Shown: positions 41,764 to 50,618, numbered from the stretch's first letter. The stretch: DNA of 57,259 nt from Blautia glucerasea (GCF_020537505.1 NZ_JAJBMO010000025.1:1-57259), one strand, 5' to 3'. Numbers and translations: made by a program. The notes: generated by a model from the letters alone, not told the origin.

Positions 41764-42783
41764 TCATTCTGCACAGTAAACAGTGTAACGGTCTGTCTGT
41801 CTGTTTGCCGCACAGATAAGATCTCCTTGTTTGTGAGGTATTACAGTTACATTTGCCGGGCCAAGATTAGCATCAATCAAATGTTCTTCAATCTTTTCTC
41901 CATTTTGCTCAACCAAAATAAGCTCTTTTCCCGCATCTCGGAATCCTACAATAAATGCTGGCTTGCCATTAAAAGCACCGGCCCAAATAGCATGTCCAAA
42001 TTTATGAGTTCCCGGAAGTGTATAAATTTTCTTAAATTTCCCATCTGTTTTTTTATAAATATTAAAATCTTTGCCATGAAATGGAGTGATTGTGCCATAC
42101 TCAAGCTCCCCATCTCCATCGATATCTACTGCGACACAATCACTTGTGGGGTCTGTGATTTCTTCAATAATTTCCCACTCATCATTCTCTACTGCCGGTG
42201 GCACTAAACGGTGTACTCCATTCTTTCCAGCAATAAGGATTCCTCCTTGATTTTCAAGCTTAGTCAGACCATGATTCTGGAAAATATCAGCATAAACAAC
42301 CTGCAATTCACCAATTGAACGTTCCTCATAATTAATTTTACCAACATAAACACTTCCTGGATAACTCCAGTCATCAATATATTCTTTTGTTTTACACAAT
42401 GTTGCACACATGAGGTAATCCTCATTTCGAATCTGAACCACTTCGATTCTGTGCAAAAATGGAAGCTGCAATACCTCTTTTGTATGATAGCCGTTTTCAT
42501 CCTCATAGCCCCAAACTACATCTGCGCCTTCAGATTTAAACACAGGAAAAAACTTCTGAATACAAAGGAACTCCCCATTTTCCTTCAATGGCACAATATT
42601 CATTCCCCCACCAGGCGCTGTACTGGCACAGACAGTTTCAAAAGTATCCGGATCAACCAGATCAATGACTCCAGTTCCTTCCAATTCTGATACAAATGCA
42701 ACCCATTCTTTCTGATTCCGAACAACTTTTCCTGCCCCATAAACTCCTGGACAATATTTTTCATGAACTATTTTAAAATTCAT
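41764..42783 (-). CDS. FG-GAP/propeller-like protein of unknown function
   Basis: 339 aa from ATG 42783 (GGTGG upstream); an in-frame ATG at 42834 would overlap the permease gene by 35 bp. Repeating beta-blade pattern (AGKVVRNQKEWVAFVSELEG, GGGMNIVPLKENGEFLCIQKF, NQGGILIAGKNGVHRLVPP, GKPAFIVGFRDAGKELILVE) and a Ca-binding VDIDGDGELEYG motif as in FG-GAP/VCBS propellers. No signal peptide, so cytosolic. Between permease and lactonase genes, it probably belongs to the same sugar pathway, perhaps as an epimerase/isomerase-like or binding propeller. No confident family. Confidence 0.75.
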   Translation of the reverse strand: MNFKIVHEKYCPGVYGAGKVVRNQKEWVAFVSELEGTGVIDLVDPDTFETVCASTAPGGGMNIVPLKENGEFLCIQKFFPVFKSEGADVVWGYEDENGYHTKEVLQLPFLHRIEVVQIRNEDYLMCATLCKTKEYIDDWSYPGSVYVGKINYEERSIGELQVVYADIFQNHGLTKLENQGGILIAGKNGVHRLVPPAVENDEWEIIEEITDPTSDCVAVDIDGDGELEYGTITPFHGKDFNIYKKTDGKFKKIYTLPGTHKFGHAIWAGAFNGKPAFIVGFRDAGKELILVEQNGEKIEEHLIDANLGPANVTVIPHKQGDLICAANRQTDRYTVYCAE

Positions 42784-42799
42784 AATACCACCAGCTTTC

Positions 42800-43774
42800 T
42801 TATACATCTTTTGTGTTATTTCTGGAATAAGCAATCAGTAGCACAATCAGTACGATTCCGTTTACCATAGTACGAATTGCTTCATTTACATTAAGAATGG
42901 TAAGGAAATCTGTCAATATCGTCATAATCAAGACACCTGCGATAGTTCCAACATAACTTCCACGTCCTCCTGTAACTGCTGTACCCCCAAGAATAACTGC
43001 AGCAATATTAGATGGATCATAACTGTCACCAACCTCCAGATAGGTCGTTCCAGTATAGCCAACCAGCATAAATCCTACGAATGCACACACGATTGGAGAT
43101 ACAATATATACCAGTGCCCTGATTTTCTTTGTATGAACACCAGAAAATCTTGCTCCAGTTGAATTAGCTCCCAACGCATACACATAGCGGCCAAATTTCG
43201 TATATTTCATAACAATAATAAATACAGTCGCTGCAATTGCCCAAATAATAATGATTCCAGAAATTCCACCAATAGTATTCATTGAGGTAAGCTTAGTAAG
43301 TATTGGAGAAGAAGAACCCTTCGGAGCTCCTCCTGTCGTTACCATCGCAACACCTTCAACAATAATTCCCATTCCCAATGTCATGATAAATGCATTTATC
43401 TTAAAGTAATTAATTCCAATACTTTCAATAATACCTATAATTGCACCAGCTAAAATAACTGCAACCAGTGCTTTTCCAATATTAGAATCCTGACCCTTAA
43501 GAATCTCCGCCCCAATAACATTACCAATCATAATGACATAGGGAACACCCATATCAATACCACCAATTAAAATTACAAGATTTTGTCCAATACATACAAT
43601 TCCAAGAAATGCTGCAATTCTCAGCATACTCAGTAAGTGTTTTCCCTTCAGATATCCTGGCGACACAATATTGGCTATAATCAGCATAATAATCAGAATC
43701 ACATACACCAGCACTTGCGGACGCATTAACGTCTGTATGAAATTATTTTTTTTCACAGCATTTGCCTCACCCAT
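42800..43774 (-). CDS. sugar ABC transporter permease (RbsC-like) 2
   Basis: 324 aa, about 8-10 helices (VLVYVILIIMLIIANIVSP, GIVCIGQNLVILIGGIDMGV, AVILAGAIIGIIESIGINYF). Family motifs GGIDMGVPYVIMIGNV and ALGANSTGARFSGVHTKKIRALVYI, and the periplasmic-gate GGTAVTGGRGSYVGT. One of two RbsC-like permeases, which probably form a heterodimer. AGGTGA before the ATG. Confidence 0.93.
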   Translation of the reverse strand: MGEANAVKKNNFIQTLMRPQVLVYVILIIMLIIANIVSPGYLKGKHLLSMLRIAAFLGIVCIGQNLVILIGGIDMGVPYVIMIGNVIGAEILKGQDSNIGKALVAVILAGAIIGIIESIGINYFKINAFIMTLGMGIIVEGVAMVTTGGAPKGSSSPILTKLTSMNTIGGISGIIIIWAIAATVFIIVMKYTKFGRYVYALGANSTGARFSGVHTKKIRALVYIVSPIVCAFVGFMLVGYTGTTYLEVGDSYDPSNIAAVILGGTAVTGGRGSYVGTIAGVLIMTILTDFLTILNVNEAIRTMVNGIVLIVLLIAYSRNNTKDV

Positions 43775-43784
43775 TTATGTCACC

Positions 43785-44759
43785 TCACTCTTCACGATTC
43801 CGTATTGAACTAATTGCCAGCGCTACAATCAAAATGAAGCCTTTGATCAAGAACTGATAGTTAGTTGAAATACCATTCAGGTTCAGTAGGTTACTGATTA
43901 AAGTAAAAATGAACACTCCAAACATAGTCCCAATCAGATCACCATTCGCTCCTACCATAGATACACCACCAATTACAGATGCGGAAATAGCATTCATCTG
44001 CATTCCAGTTCCAATTGTAGGGTCGCCCGAATTAATATATACTGCCATATAAATTCCACCAAGTCCACACAGTAATCCAGATAAACCAAATGCAAGTATT
44101 CCTGTTTTCTTAATATTAATTCCAGCTGAATACGCAGACTGAACATTTCCTCCCATTGCGCGGACAGCTTTTCCAAACGCAGTTCTGTTTGTAATTGTTC
44201 TTACAATTACCAAAATAATAAAAATTAGAATAATACTGTTCGGGATTACATCAAAAAATTTAAATTTAATAAATTTATAGAACCCCATATGCATCATACC
44301 GCCAGGAACTGGCATAATAAATAGTGCTAAACCAGCATACACAATTGACATGGATATAGTTACAATCAGTGCTGGAATATGAAATTGCTGTGTAATGAAT
44401 CCATTTAACGCCCCGCACAGAAATCCACAAACTATTGCTGCTAAAATTCCAGGTATCCATCCAAATTCGGAATCAGCATTAATGAATGTAATACAGACAA
44501 CGTTTGTCAAAGAAACAATAGACCCGAGGGAAATATCAATTCCTCCAATCAAAAGACAAATTGTCTGTCCAAAAGCTACCATCATTAACGGAAATGCTGC
44601 TTCAATCAATCGGTTAATATTTCTCAGCGACAGGAATGTAGAATTCATTACAATTGCCAGAATGTTAAATGCCAAAAGGAACAGTCCTGCAAAAATTACA
44701 CTTGCATAGCGGTGCATAAAGTCCTGATCTTTCAGCAAAGCTTTCACCTTATTTATCAC
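43785..44759 (-). CDS. sugar ABC transporter permease (RbsC-like) 1
   Basis: 324 aa, GTG start at 44759 with GGAGGTGG upstream; overlaps the ATPase gene by 11 bp. Motifs LMMVAFGQTICLLIGGIDISLGS, AMGGNVQSAYSAGINIKKTGI, ASVIGGVSMVGANGDLIGT match the RbsC family. Pairs with the downstream RbsC-like permease. Confidence 0.93.
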   Translation of the reverse strand: MINKVKALLKDQDFMHRYASVIFAGLFLLAFNILAIVMNSTFLSLRNINRLIEAAFPLMMVAFGQTICLLIGGIDISLGSIVSLTNVVCITFINADSEFGWIPGILAAIVCGFLCGALNGFITQQFHIPALIVTISMSIVYAGLALFIMPVPGGMMHMGFYKFIKFKFFDVIPNSIILIFIILVIVRTITNRTAFGKAVRAMGGNVQSAYSAGINIKKTGILAFGLSGLLCGLGGIYMAVYINSGDPTIGTGMQMNAISASVIGGVSMVGANGDLIGTMFGVFIFTLISNLLNLNGISTNYQFLIKGFILIVALAISSIRNREE

Positions 44760-46263
44760 TTTCTGCCACCTCCTCTACAATTCCCATTGATTTCTTCATT
44801 ATTAATTCTTCGCTTAATTCATCTTTCTGAAGCTCACCGGTAATTCTTCCTTCATACATTACAAGTACGCGGTCACTCATGCCGATAATTTCCATCATGT
44901 CACTGGAGCACAAAACTACACCGATTCCTTCCGTAGCCTGTTTTCTCATAATGTTATAGAAATCACTCTTAGCTTCAACATCAATTCCTCTTGTTGGATC
45001 ATTAAATAGCATTATTTTAGGATCTGTTCCAAGTTCTTTTCCTAGAACAATCTTCTGCTGATTACCTCCACTAAGGCTGGAAACTGGATCAGTAAGATTA
45101 TGAAGTTTGATTTTTAAGCTTTTACGGGTTTCTTCTGCAAATTTCTGCTCTTCTTTTAGGTTAATGAAACCTGCTTTTGAGCGCTTATCTAATGAACAGA
45201 GCGCTAAATTCTGCTGGATTGGAAGAATCAACATCAACCCTTCGTTTTTACGATCGCAGGGAACCAGGGCAATTCCATTATCTAATGCCTGTTTTGCATT
45301 TTTAATTTTTGCCTCTTTTCCATCAACTTTAATAGTTCCTTGTGTAAGCTTATGCACACCGCTGACTGCATCCAGCAATTCTGTCTGTCCATGACCTTGA
45401 AGACCAGCAATACCCAGGATTTCTCCTTTATGAAGCTGGAAGGAAACATCATTTAATTTCTCTGATTTTAGATTTTTAACCTCAAGTAAAACTGTGTCCT
45501 CTACCATTTCTGATTTCTTAGGGTAGATCTGAGTCAATGGTCTTCCAACCATCATCTTAATCAGTTCATCAACATCGATTTCAGAAATCTTACGGGTTCC
45601 AACAAAGGTTCCATCCTTGAATACAGTTACATAATCTCCGATCTCAAAAACTTCTTCCATTCTATGTGAAATAAAAATGATTGTTTTCTCTTTTTTTACT
45701 AAATTTCGTACAATATTAAATAACTTAACTACTTCTTCACTTTGCAGGGAAGATGTTGGCTCGTCTAAAATGATAATCTGAGGATTTTTTAATAAGACTT
45801 TCAGAATTTCAGCCATTTGCTGTTCTGCAACAGATAATCTGCCAGCAATTGCCTTTGGATTGATATGAATGTCATATTCATCCATCAAGGCAAGAATACG
45901 TTTTCTTACTTCTTTTCTGTCAATTAAACCGAATTTATTCTTTGGCTCTATAGAAAGAAAAAGATTTTCTTCAACGGTCAGCTCGCTTACCAGCGTAAGT
46001 TCTTGATATACCATGGCTATTCCAAGATCCTGTGCCTGTCTTGGATTCGCAGCCACAATTTTGTTGCCTTCCAGGTAAATTTCTCCGGAATCTGCATGGT
46101 AATTTCCGCATAAAATTTTTAAAACGGTGCTCTTTCCCGCTCCATTCTCTCCCGCCAGCACATGTACGGTTCCCTTTTTTACAGAAAAACTTACATCTTT
46201 CAGTGCCCGGTTACCGCCAAAGGATTTTTCTATATGCTCCAGTGTTAAATATTCACGATCCAT
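44749..46263 (-). CDS. sugar ABC transporter ATPase (RbsA/MglA type)
   Basis: 504 aa with two ABC modules as in RbsA. First: Walker A GENGAGKSTVLKIL, signature LSVAEQQMAEILKVL, Walker B IIILDEPTSSL. Second, degenerate: AGLQGHGQTELLDAV in place of Walker A, signature LSGGNQQKIVLGKEL, IMLFNDPTRGIDVEAK. The second Walker A lacks the GKS/T, which is usual in this family. AAGGAG precedes the ATG. Confidence 0.95.
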   Translation of the reverse strand: MDREYLTLEHIEKSFGGNRALKDVSFSVKKGTVHVLAGENGAGKSTVLKILCGNYHADSGEIYLEGNKIVAANPRQAQDLGIAMVYQELTLVSELTVEENLFLSIEPKNKFGLIDRKEVRKRILALMDEYDIHINPKAIAGRLSVAEQQMAEILKVLLKNPQIIILDEPTSSLQSEEVVKLFNIVRNLVKKEKTIIFISHRMEEVFEIGDYVTVFKDGTFVGTRKISEIDVDELIKMMVGRPLTQIYPKKSEMVEDTVLLEVKNLKSEKLNDVSFQLHKGEILGIAGLQGHGQTELLDAVSGVHKLTQGTIKVDGKEAKIKNAKQALDNGIALVPCDRKNEGLMLILPIQQNLALCSLDKRSKAGFINLKEEQKFAEETRKSLKIKLHNLTDPVSSLSGGNQQKIVLGKELGTDPKIMLFNDPTRGIDVEAKSDFYNIMRKQATEGIGVVLCSSDMMEIIGMSDRVLVMYEGRITGELQKDELSEELIMKKSMGIVEEVAESDK

Positions 46264-46335
46264 ATATGTACTCCTTTTCTAAGACAGCAGGTGGGCTTTT
46301 GAACCCATCCTGCTGTAATTTGTTTTAAATCAGCC

Positions 46336-47424
46336 TTATTCTGCTGCACCTGAACCATACATTTCCTGTAATGTATCTTCATTCAGAATTGTTGGTGCCC
46401 AGTAGTTATCATCCAGGTCTACTCTTACGAAATCATCAAGAGTTTCATCTGTAACAGGAGCAATATCATAAACATTTACTTTCTCAAAATCTCCGCCAGT
46501 GATTGCAGTTAAACCAAGATCAAGGGCATCTGCTCCAGAAGTACTTGGAGAAATTGGACAGCAACTGGTGAATCCATCAGCCTGTCTTTCTTTCCACATT
46601 TTCAAGAATCCATTATTTGCCTCACCTGTAATCGGTACCAATTCACGGTCAGCAGCTTCTAATGCATCGATACATGCACGGCTCATAGCACCGCCCAGGG
46701 AAAGGATTCCATCAATATCATCATGTGCAGAAAGAAGAGATTCAATTGCTGTCTTTGCTGTCGCATAATCATAATCACAATAGTTCAGGGAAATTGTCTC
46801 AATATCTGGATATTGCTCTTCCAGAGTTTCCTGTGCGCCCTGTACACGAAGTTCTGCATTCTTGGATCCAGCCTGTCCTGCAAGAATAACGATCTTGCCC
46901 TTTCCATCTAACTGCTCTCCAAGCCATTCTGCATCTTTTGCACCGAAATCATAATTATCAACTGTTAAGGAAGCTGTAACGTTATCTGTATCAACACCTG
47001 CGTCAAAGGAAATAACTGTAACACCTGCATCCATCGCATCATCAACAGCGGGAATTAATGCTGTTGGAGACGCAGCAGTAAGGCAGATAACATCTACACC
47101 CTTTGTAACCAGATCCTGCATATCGGATACCTGCTGTGAAGTATCACCGTCAGAGTTAGTAGTATAATACTCTTTGATCAAGCCCATCTCTTTGTACATT
47201 TCAGCCTGCTGTTCAAATGTTTTCTCCATCTGAACTCGCCAGGTATTTCCCAATGAGAAATTACAAAGAGCAACTGTGTAGCCACCTTCTGGCACGTTAG
47301 TCATATCAAATTCTTTTACCTCCTTTGTGTCTGCGGTTTCCGCATCTCCCGCCCAGACGCTGGTGGTCATCATAGAAAGTGCAAGACATCCCGTTACCAA
47401 ACAACTAATTACCCGTTTCTTCAT
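46336..47424 (-). CDS. sugar ABC transporter substrate-binding protein (RbsB-like)
   Basis: 362 aa from ATG 47424 (GGAGG upstream). Signal peptide MKKRVISCLVTGCLALSMMTTSVWAG. A VTGC lies inside it at residues 10-13, but the hydrophobic core continues and a standard cleavage site at VWAG fits better, so lipid anchoring is uncertain. Periplasmic-binding-like fold (YTVALCNFSLGNTWRVQMEK, QDLVTKGVDVICLTAASPTALIP, VISFDAGVD, ILSLGGAMSRACIDALEAAD). Seven cysteines remain in the mature part, unusual for this family. First gene of the importer operon. Confidence 0.92.
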   Translation of the reverse strand: MKKRVISCLVTGCLALSMMTTSVWAGDAETADTKEVKEFDMTNVPEGGYTVALCNFSLGNTWRVQMEKTFEQQAEMYKEMGLIKEYYTTNSDGDTSQQVSDMQDLVTKGVDVICLTAASPTALIPAVDDAMDAGVTVISFDAGVDTDNVTASLTVDNYDFGAKDAEWLGEQLDGKGKIVILAGQAGSKNAELRVQGAQETLEEQYPDIETISLNYCDYDYATAKTAIESLLSAHDDIDGILSLGGAMSRACIDALEAADRELVPITGEANNGFLKMWKERQADGFTSCCPISPSTSGADALDLGLTAITGGDFEKVNVYDIAPVTDETLDDFVRVDLDDNYWAPTILNEDTLQEMYGSGAAE

Positions 47425-47471
47425 AGATTTTTCCTCCAATACATTTTTGTTCTGTTGTTTTTGATAGTGTT

Positions 47472-47500
47472 ATTATAGTATACATTCTGTCGTGTGTCAA
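47472..47500 (-). promoter_or_regulatory. consensus promoter of the sugar importer operon
   Basis: Minus strand perfect TTGACA (47495-47500), 17-bp spacer, perfect TATAAT (47472-47477). A GTATAC core lies in the spacer next to the -10 box, the same core found in the operator immediately upstream. Such a strong promoter implies repression. Confidence 0.88.
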
Positions 47501-47540
47501 TGCAAAATAACATAATTGTATACAATTCTGTTATTTTGCA
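47501..47540. promoter_or_regulatory. 40-bp dyad operator, probable GntR site
   Basis: Arms TGCAAAATAACA (47501-47512) and complement (47529-47540) surround the 14-bp palindrome AATTGTATACAATT (47514-47527); only one position is unmatched across 40 bp. It abuts the -35 box. The core TTGTATACAA recurs at 48441-48450 ahead of the GntR gene. Confidence 0.75.
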
Positions 47541-47617
47541 CACTTTTATCGTGCTGTAATTAGTAACATTTTCTCAACACTAATTTTTACTAAGTTTATC
47601 TCTTTTTTCAGATAGAT

Positions 47618-47659
47618 AAAAAGCAAATACTAATAGATTCTATAACTATCAGTACTTGC
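47618..47659 (-). terminator. terminator after the GntR gene
   Basis: 14-bp stem (GCAAATACTAATAG 47623-47636 with 47646-47659, one or two G-U pairs) flanked by AAAA/TTTT so it could work in both directions; five T on the minus strand. It separates gntR from the importer promoter. The remaining sequence of the gap 47541-47617 is AT-rich with nothing recognised. Confidence 0.75.
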
Positions 47660-47729
47660 TTTTATTGTCGCTACATTTCAAAGTCGTGGTCTTAGGAGTC
47701 ATTAGCTTTTTTAATTATAATTTCTGTAT

Positions 47730-48401
47730 TTATAAAAAAAATTCAGATTCGAAAAAATTAGTATCATCAACTTTAAATGCATGTCTGTTATGATGAGTCA
47801 GCAATCTTAAAACTTCTTTCTCATCACGTTTCTTTAATGCTTCAATAATCTGTTCATGCTGCATATACTGTTTATCCGCCGAAATTAAAAAATCCTTTCT
47901 CCAACACAGTAAAAACTGAATCTGATCATGCACCTCTCGCAAAAATTTATACAACAAATCATTTTTGGCAATCTTTGCAATCTCCATATGAAAAGCACTG
48001 TCAGACTTTAATAAATCTACTATATTATTATTTTTTCCCGCCTCATAACATGCACTACTAAATTTATGCATTTCCTGAAACTCACTGTTATTTCCATAAA
48101 TAATTGCAAGCTTAGCTGCCAGATTCTCCATATCCGTCCGGACAATTTCCAATTGAAGAATTTTTTCATCATTCCATTTGGCGACAGTCGTATTGCAATT
48201 CGGTTTGCTTTCCAAAATACCACTTGCTGCTAACTGTCGTACAGCTTCTCTGACCGGAGTTCTACTGATATTAAATTCACTAGCTAATTTCGACTCCGCT
48301 ATACTATCTCCCGGCTTCAAATCCCCGCTCAAAATTTGATCCACCAAATAATTATAAACCTGAACTCGTAATTCAGTTGTATTTACCCTGCTAATTGCCA
48401 T
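47730..48401 (-). CDS. GntR-family regulator (FadR/FCD subfamily)
   Basis: 223 aa. N-terminal winged helix (LRVQVYNYLVDQILSGDLKPGDS, SKLASEFNISRTPVREAVRQLAASGIL) and a C-terminal all-helical FCD ligand domain (IVRTDMENLAAKLAI, SDSAFHMEIAKIAKND, EQIIEALKKRDEKEVLRLLTHHNRHAF) with the metal-binding His and Asp positions. FCD regulators usually sense organic or sugar acids. It heads the importer/lactonase region and likely represses through TTGTATACAA sites, one of them upstream of itself. AAGGAG before the ATG. Confidence 0.93.
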   Translation of the reverse strand: MAISRVNTTELRVQVYNYLVDQILSGDLKPGDSIAESKLASEFNISRTPVREAVRQLAASGILESKPNCNTTVAKWNDEKILQLEIVRTDMENLAAKLAIIYGNNSEFQEMHKFSSACYEAGKNNNIVDLLKSDSAFHMEIAKIAKNDLLYKFLREVHDQIQFLLCWRKDFLISADKQYMQHEQIIEALKKRDEKEVLRLLTHHNRHAFKVDDTNFFESEFFL

Positions 48402-48440
48402 TGGTTTTAAGCTCCTTCCATTGTTTACATTGATGTATTT

Positions 48441-48450
48441 TTGTATACAA
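48441..48450. promoter_or_regulatory. TTGTATACAA operator upstream of gntR
   Basis: Perfect 10-bp palindrome identical to the core of the 40-bp dyad at 47501-47540, located 40 bp before the gntR start. A TTGACA lies at about 48485-48490 on the minus strand with a poor -10. Suggests autoregulation. Confidence 0.65.
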
Positions 48451-48513
48451 TTTATGTTTTTAGCGTACTATAATTGTGTTTGTTTGTCAACTACATTTTT
48501 TTCAAAATAATAA

Positions 48514-48543
48514 GGAGTATACTGCCTGCCAGCAATATACTCC
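48514..48543 (-). terminator. strong hairpin between coiled-coil gene and gntR
   Basis: GGAGTATA (48514-48521) with TATACTCC (48536-48543), plus an inner TGC/GCA, followed on the minus strand by a T-rich stretch. Probably terminates the coiled-coil gene transcript. Otherwise the gap 48551-48734 is AT-rich with no ORF. Confidence 0.55.
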
Positions 48544-48734
48544 TCAATATATTATCTTTTTTATTCTAACGCTCATATATAGCGTATTATCTTCTGTAAT
48601 TATCTCAATTTATTCGTTATGTTTATATATTTTCTTTTGTGTTTTAATAGTCTATGTTTTTCATAAGTTTATATGATTCGGTCTTCTTTCGTTCTGCTAT
48701 AAATAACTCTTATGTATCCTTTCAACCATACCGT

Positions 48735-49511
48735 TTACATACATAATCTCTGTTTTATGGCTCTTATATCATTCTCGTGTTTATTGGCATAGAACAACAA
48801 TGTGTCCTGAACGCCTTTCATCTTCTGTAATTCATCAAGTTTGTTGGTAAGGTTAGAATAGTTTTCTGCTACGATGTGAAGCTGTTTCTCTGTCTGGTTT
48901 TCTACATGAATCCAAAGACTTCTTACGCTGTTGTCAACCTCTGAGACTTTCACGTCAAGCTGCGTTACTTTTCCATCAAGTTCTGTGACTTTCGTATCGA
49001 GCTGCGCAACCTTTCCATCAAGTTCTGTGACTTTCGTATCGAGCTGCACAACCTTTCCATCAAGTTCTGTGACTTTCGTATTGAGCTGCGCAACCTTTCC
49101 ATCAAGTTCTGTGACTTTCGTATTGAGCTGCGTTACTTTTCCATCAAGTTCTGTAACTTTCGTATCGAGCTACGTTACTTTTCCATCAAGTTCTATGACT
49201 TTCGTATCGAGCTGCGTTACTTTTTCATCAAGTTCTGTGACTTTCGTATCGAGCTGCGCAACCTTTCCATCAAGTTCTGTGACTTTCGTATCAAGCTGTG
49301 TTACTTTTCCATCTAGTTCTGTAACTTTCGTATCAAGCTGTGCAACCTTCATATCCAATTCACAGACATGTTTGTCTACGCTCAGAAGATTAGCTTCAAG
49401 TCCTCCAACTCTTATTTCGAACTTATCAAACTTAGTCTCCAGCTCTCCAATGCGCGTTTCCAACGGTACAAGCAAACCAGCAATTGCCTGCAAATCTTCT
49501 CTTGTTAACAT
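48735..49511 (-). pseudogene. 14-residue-repeat coiled-coil protein interrupted by one amber codon
   Basis: Read through a TAG at 49170-49172, a single 258-codon frame runs from ATG 49511 (perfect AGGAGG, MLTREDLQAIAGLLVPLE) to a stop at 48735 (ENDIRAIKQRLCM). The centre holds about ten copies of a 14-residue unit (LDTKVTELDGKVxQ, 42 bp), with x alternating mostly Ala/Thr: an ideal two-heptad coiled coil. The N- and C-terminal regions are also coiled-coil-like. At the stop, CAG (Gln in the other units) reads TAG by a single transition. Could be a recent null allele, a readthrough product or a base-call error. Function unknown; no signal peptide. Confidence 0.8.
49170..49511 (-). CDS. N-terminal part of the coiled-coil repeat protein
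   Basis: 113 aa as actually encoded before the amber codon: a 45-residue N-terminal helix region (LVPLETRIGELETKFDKFEIR), then about five 14-residue repeats. Would still form a coiled coil if expressed. The frame's nominal GTG three codons earlier lies inside the AGGAGGTG ribosome site and is not used. Confidence 0.65.
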   Translation of the reverse strand: MLTREDLQAIAGLLVPLETRIGELETKFDKFEIRVGGLEANLLSVDKHVCELDMKVAQLDTKVTELDGKVTQLDTKVTELDGKVAQLDTKVTELDEKVTQLDTKVIELDGKVT

Positions 49512-49718
49512 TATTATCACCTCCTATATATTTAAGATAAAAAAGTATATCAGCAAAATAATATAAAAACAATACTTTAAGTACATTTTGTTCTGTAATA
49601 TAATCGCCGCACACTATGGAATGAGTATGTTAAACTTTTCTCAATTCCGTCAATTTTGTATACATATAATATAAGTCAAAAAAGATCTTTCAACATTGGT
49701 ATCATACATGCCACATAT

Positions 49719-49748
49719 AAAAAAAGGGAATACATTTCTGTACTCCCT
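49719..49748 (-). terminator. terminator of the esterase gene
   Basis: 10-bp stem AGGGAATACA (49725-49734) with 49739-49748 (one mismatch), seven T following on the minus strand, 16 bp after the esterase stop. Confidence 0.85.
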
Positions 49749-49763
49749 CTCGTCTGTACCGCC

Positions 49764-50618
49764 TTATTCCCACGGCGCTTTCATTATTTCTTTCGCTTCA
49801 AATAAATGTTTCATCCAATCCCCGGCAAGCTGTACCCAGGTTTCACATTCTGCCTGAATGCCGTAGCCATTGGGGCAGGCTGTTTCAGCAGTTGCAAGGC
49901 CCAGGCCATGACCTCCTACAGGATAGATATGTAATTCTGCCGGAATGTCCAGCGCATGAAGTGCCTGGAAGAACAGCAGGGAATTTTCTACCGGAACGGT
50001 GTCATCCGAGGCAGTGTGCCACATGAACGTCGGTGGAGTATCTTTGGTTACATTGAATTCCAGTGACAGAAATCTGCGTTTCTCTTCATCTGCATAGTCT
50101 TCTCCAAGAACACACTCAAAGGAACCCTGATGTGCTTTTTCTCCGGAAGTAATTACCGGATAACTGAGCATAAGTCCATTCGGGCGAAATTTCTCAGCGT
50201 CCATTCCCAGGGCTTCCGCCACAAACGGTTTGTTCCAGAAAACACCAAGGCTTGCTGCCAGATGTCCACCGGCAGAGGAGCCTTGAACAACAATTTTCTC
50301 AGTATCAATATTCCATTTATCTGCATTCTCACGGAGCATTGCAACTGCTGTGGCCAGCTGCAGAAGTGCCTCCGGGAAACGTGCCGGTGCAACGCTGTAG
50401 CGAAGGATTGCTGCATGATACCCCATTGCCATAAACTTAACAGCCAGCGCTTCAGCCTCTCTGTCCGATGTCATTGCGTATCCGCCACCCGGACAGATCA
50501 ATACAACTGGTCTCCTTCTCTCTGGATCTATCTCCGGAGAATTATCCAGAAAATAGGTAAATAAGTTTGCTGTGAACTCAGAGTCTTTTAATTGGATTTC
50601 TATTTTTTCATGTATCAT
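49764..50618 (-). CDS. alpha/beta hydrolase, acetyl-esterase-like
   Basis: 284 aa with GGGAGG upstream. Oxyanion region VVLICPGGGYAMTSDREAEALA, nucleophile elbow GSSAGGHLAASLG (Ser), catalytic His in PVGGHGLGLA, and Asp probably in TASDDTVPVEN. This is the BD-FAE/acetyl-xylan-esterase-like clade (HSL-type GGGY motif). No signal peptide, so it deacetylates imported oligosaccharides inside the cell. Next to an AraC regulator and a xylosidase-like GH3 transporter operon, which supports hemicellulose use. Confidence 0.88.
   Translation of the reverse strand: MIHEKIEIQLKDSEFTANLFTYFLDNSPEIDPERRRPVVLICPGGGYAMTSDREAEALAVKFMAMGYHAAILRYSVAPARFPEALLQLATAVAMLRENADKWNIDTEKIVVQGSSAGGHLAASLGVFWNKPFVAEALGMDAEKFRPNGLMLSYPVITSGEKAHQGSFECVLGEDYADEEKRRFLSLEFNVTKDTPPTFMWHTASDDTVPVENSLLFFQALHALDIPAELHIYPVGGHGLGLATAETACPNGYGIQAECETWVQLAGDWMKHLFEAKEIMKAPWE

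Noticed and set aside
48931..49345. Regular 42-bp repeats considered as a CRISPR array
   Set aside because: Repeats are contiguous without unique spacers, encode heptads in one frame, and no cas genes are nearby.
48931..49566. 211-codon plus-strand frame of Ser/Val/Thr repeats
   Set aside because: Antisense reading of the 42-bp coiled-coil repeats; no ribosome site.
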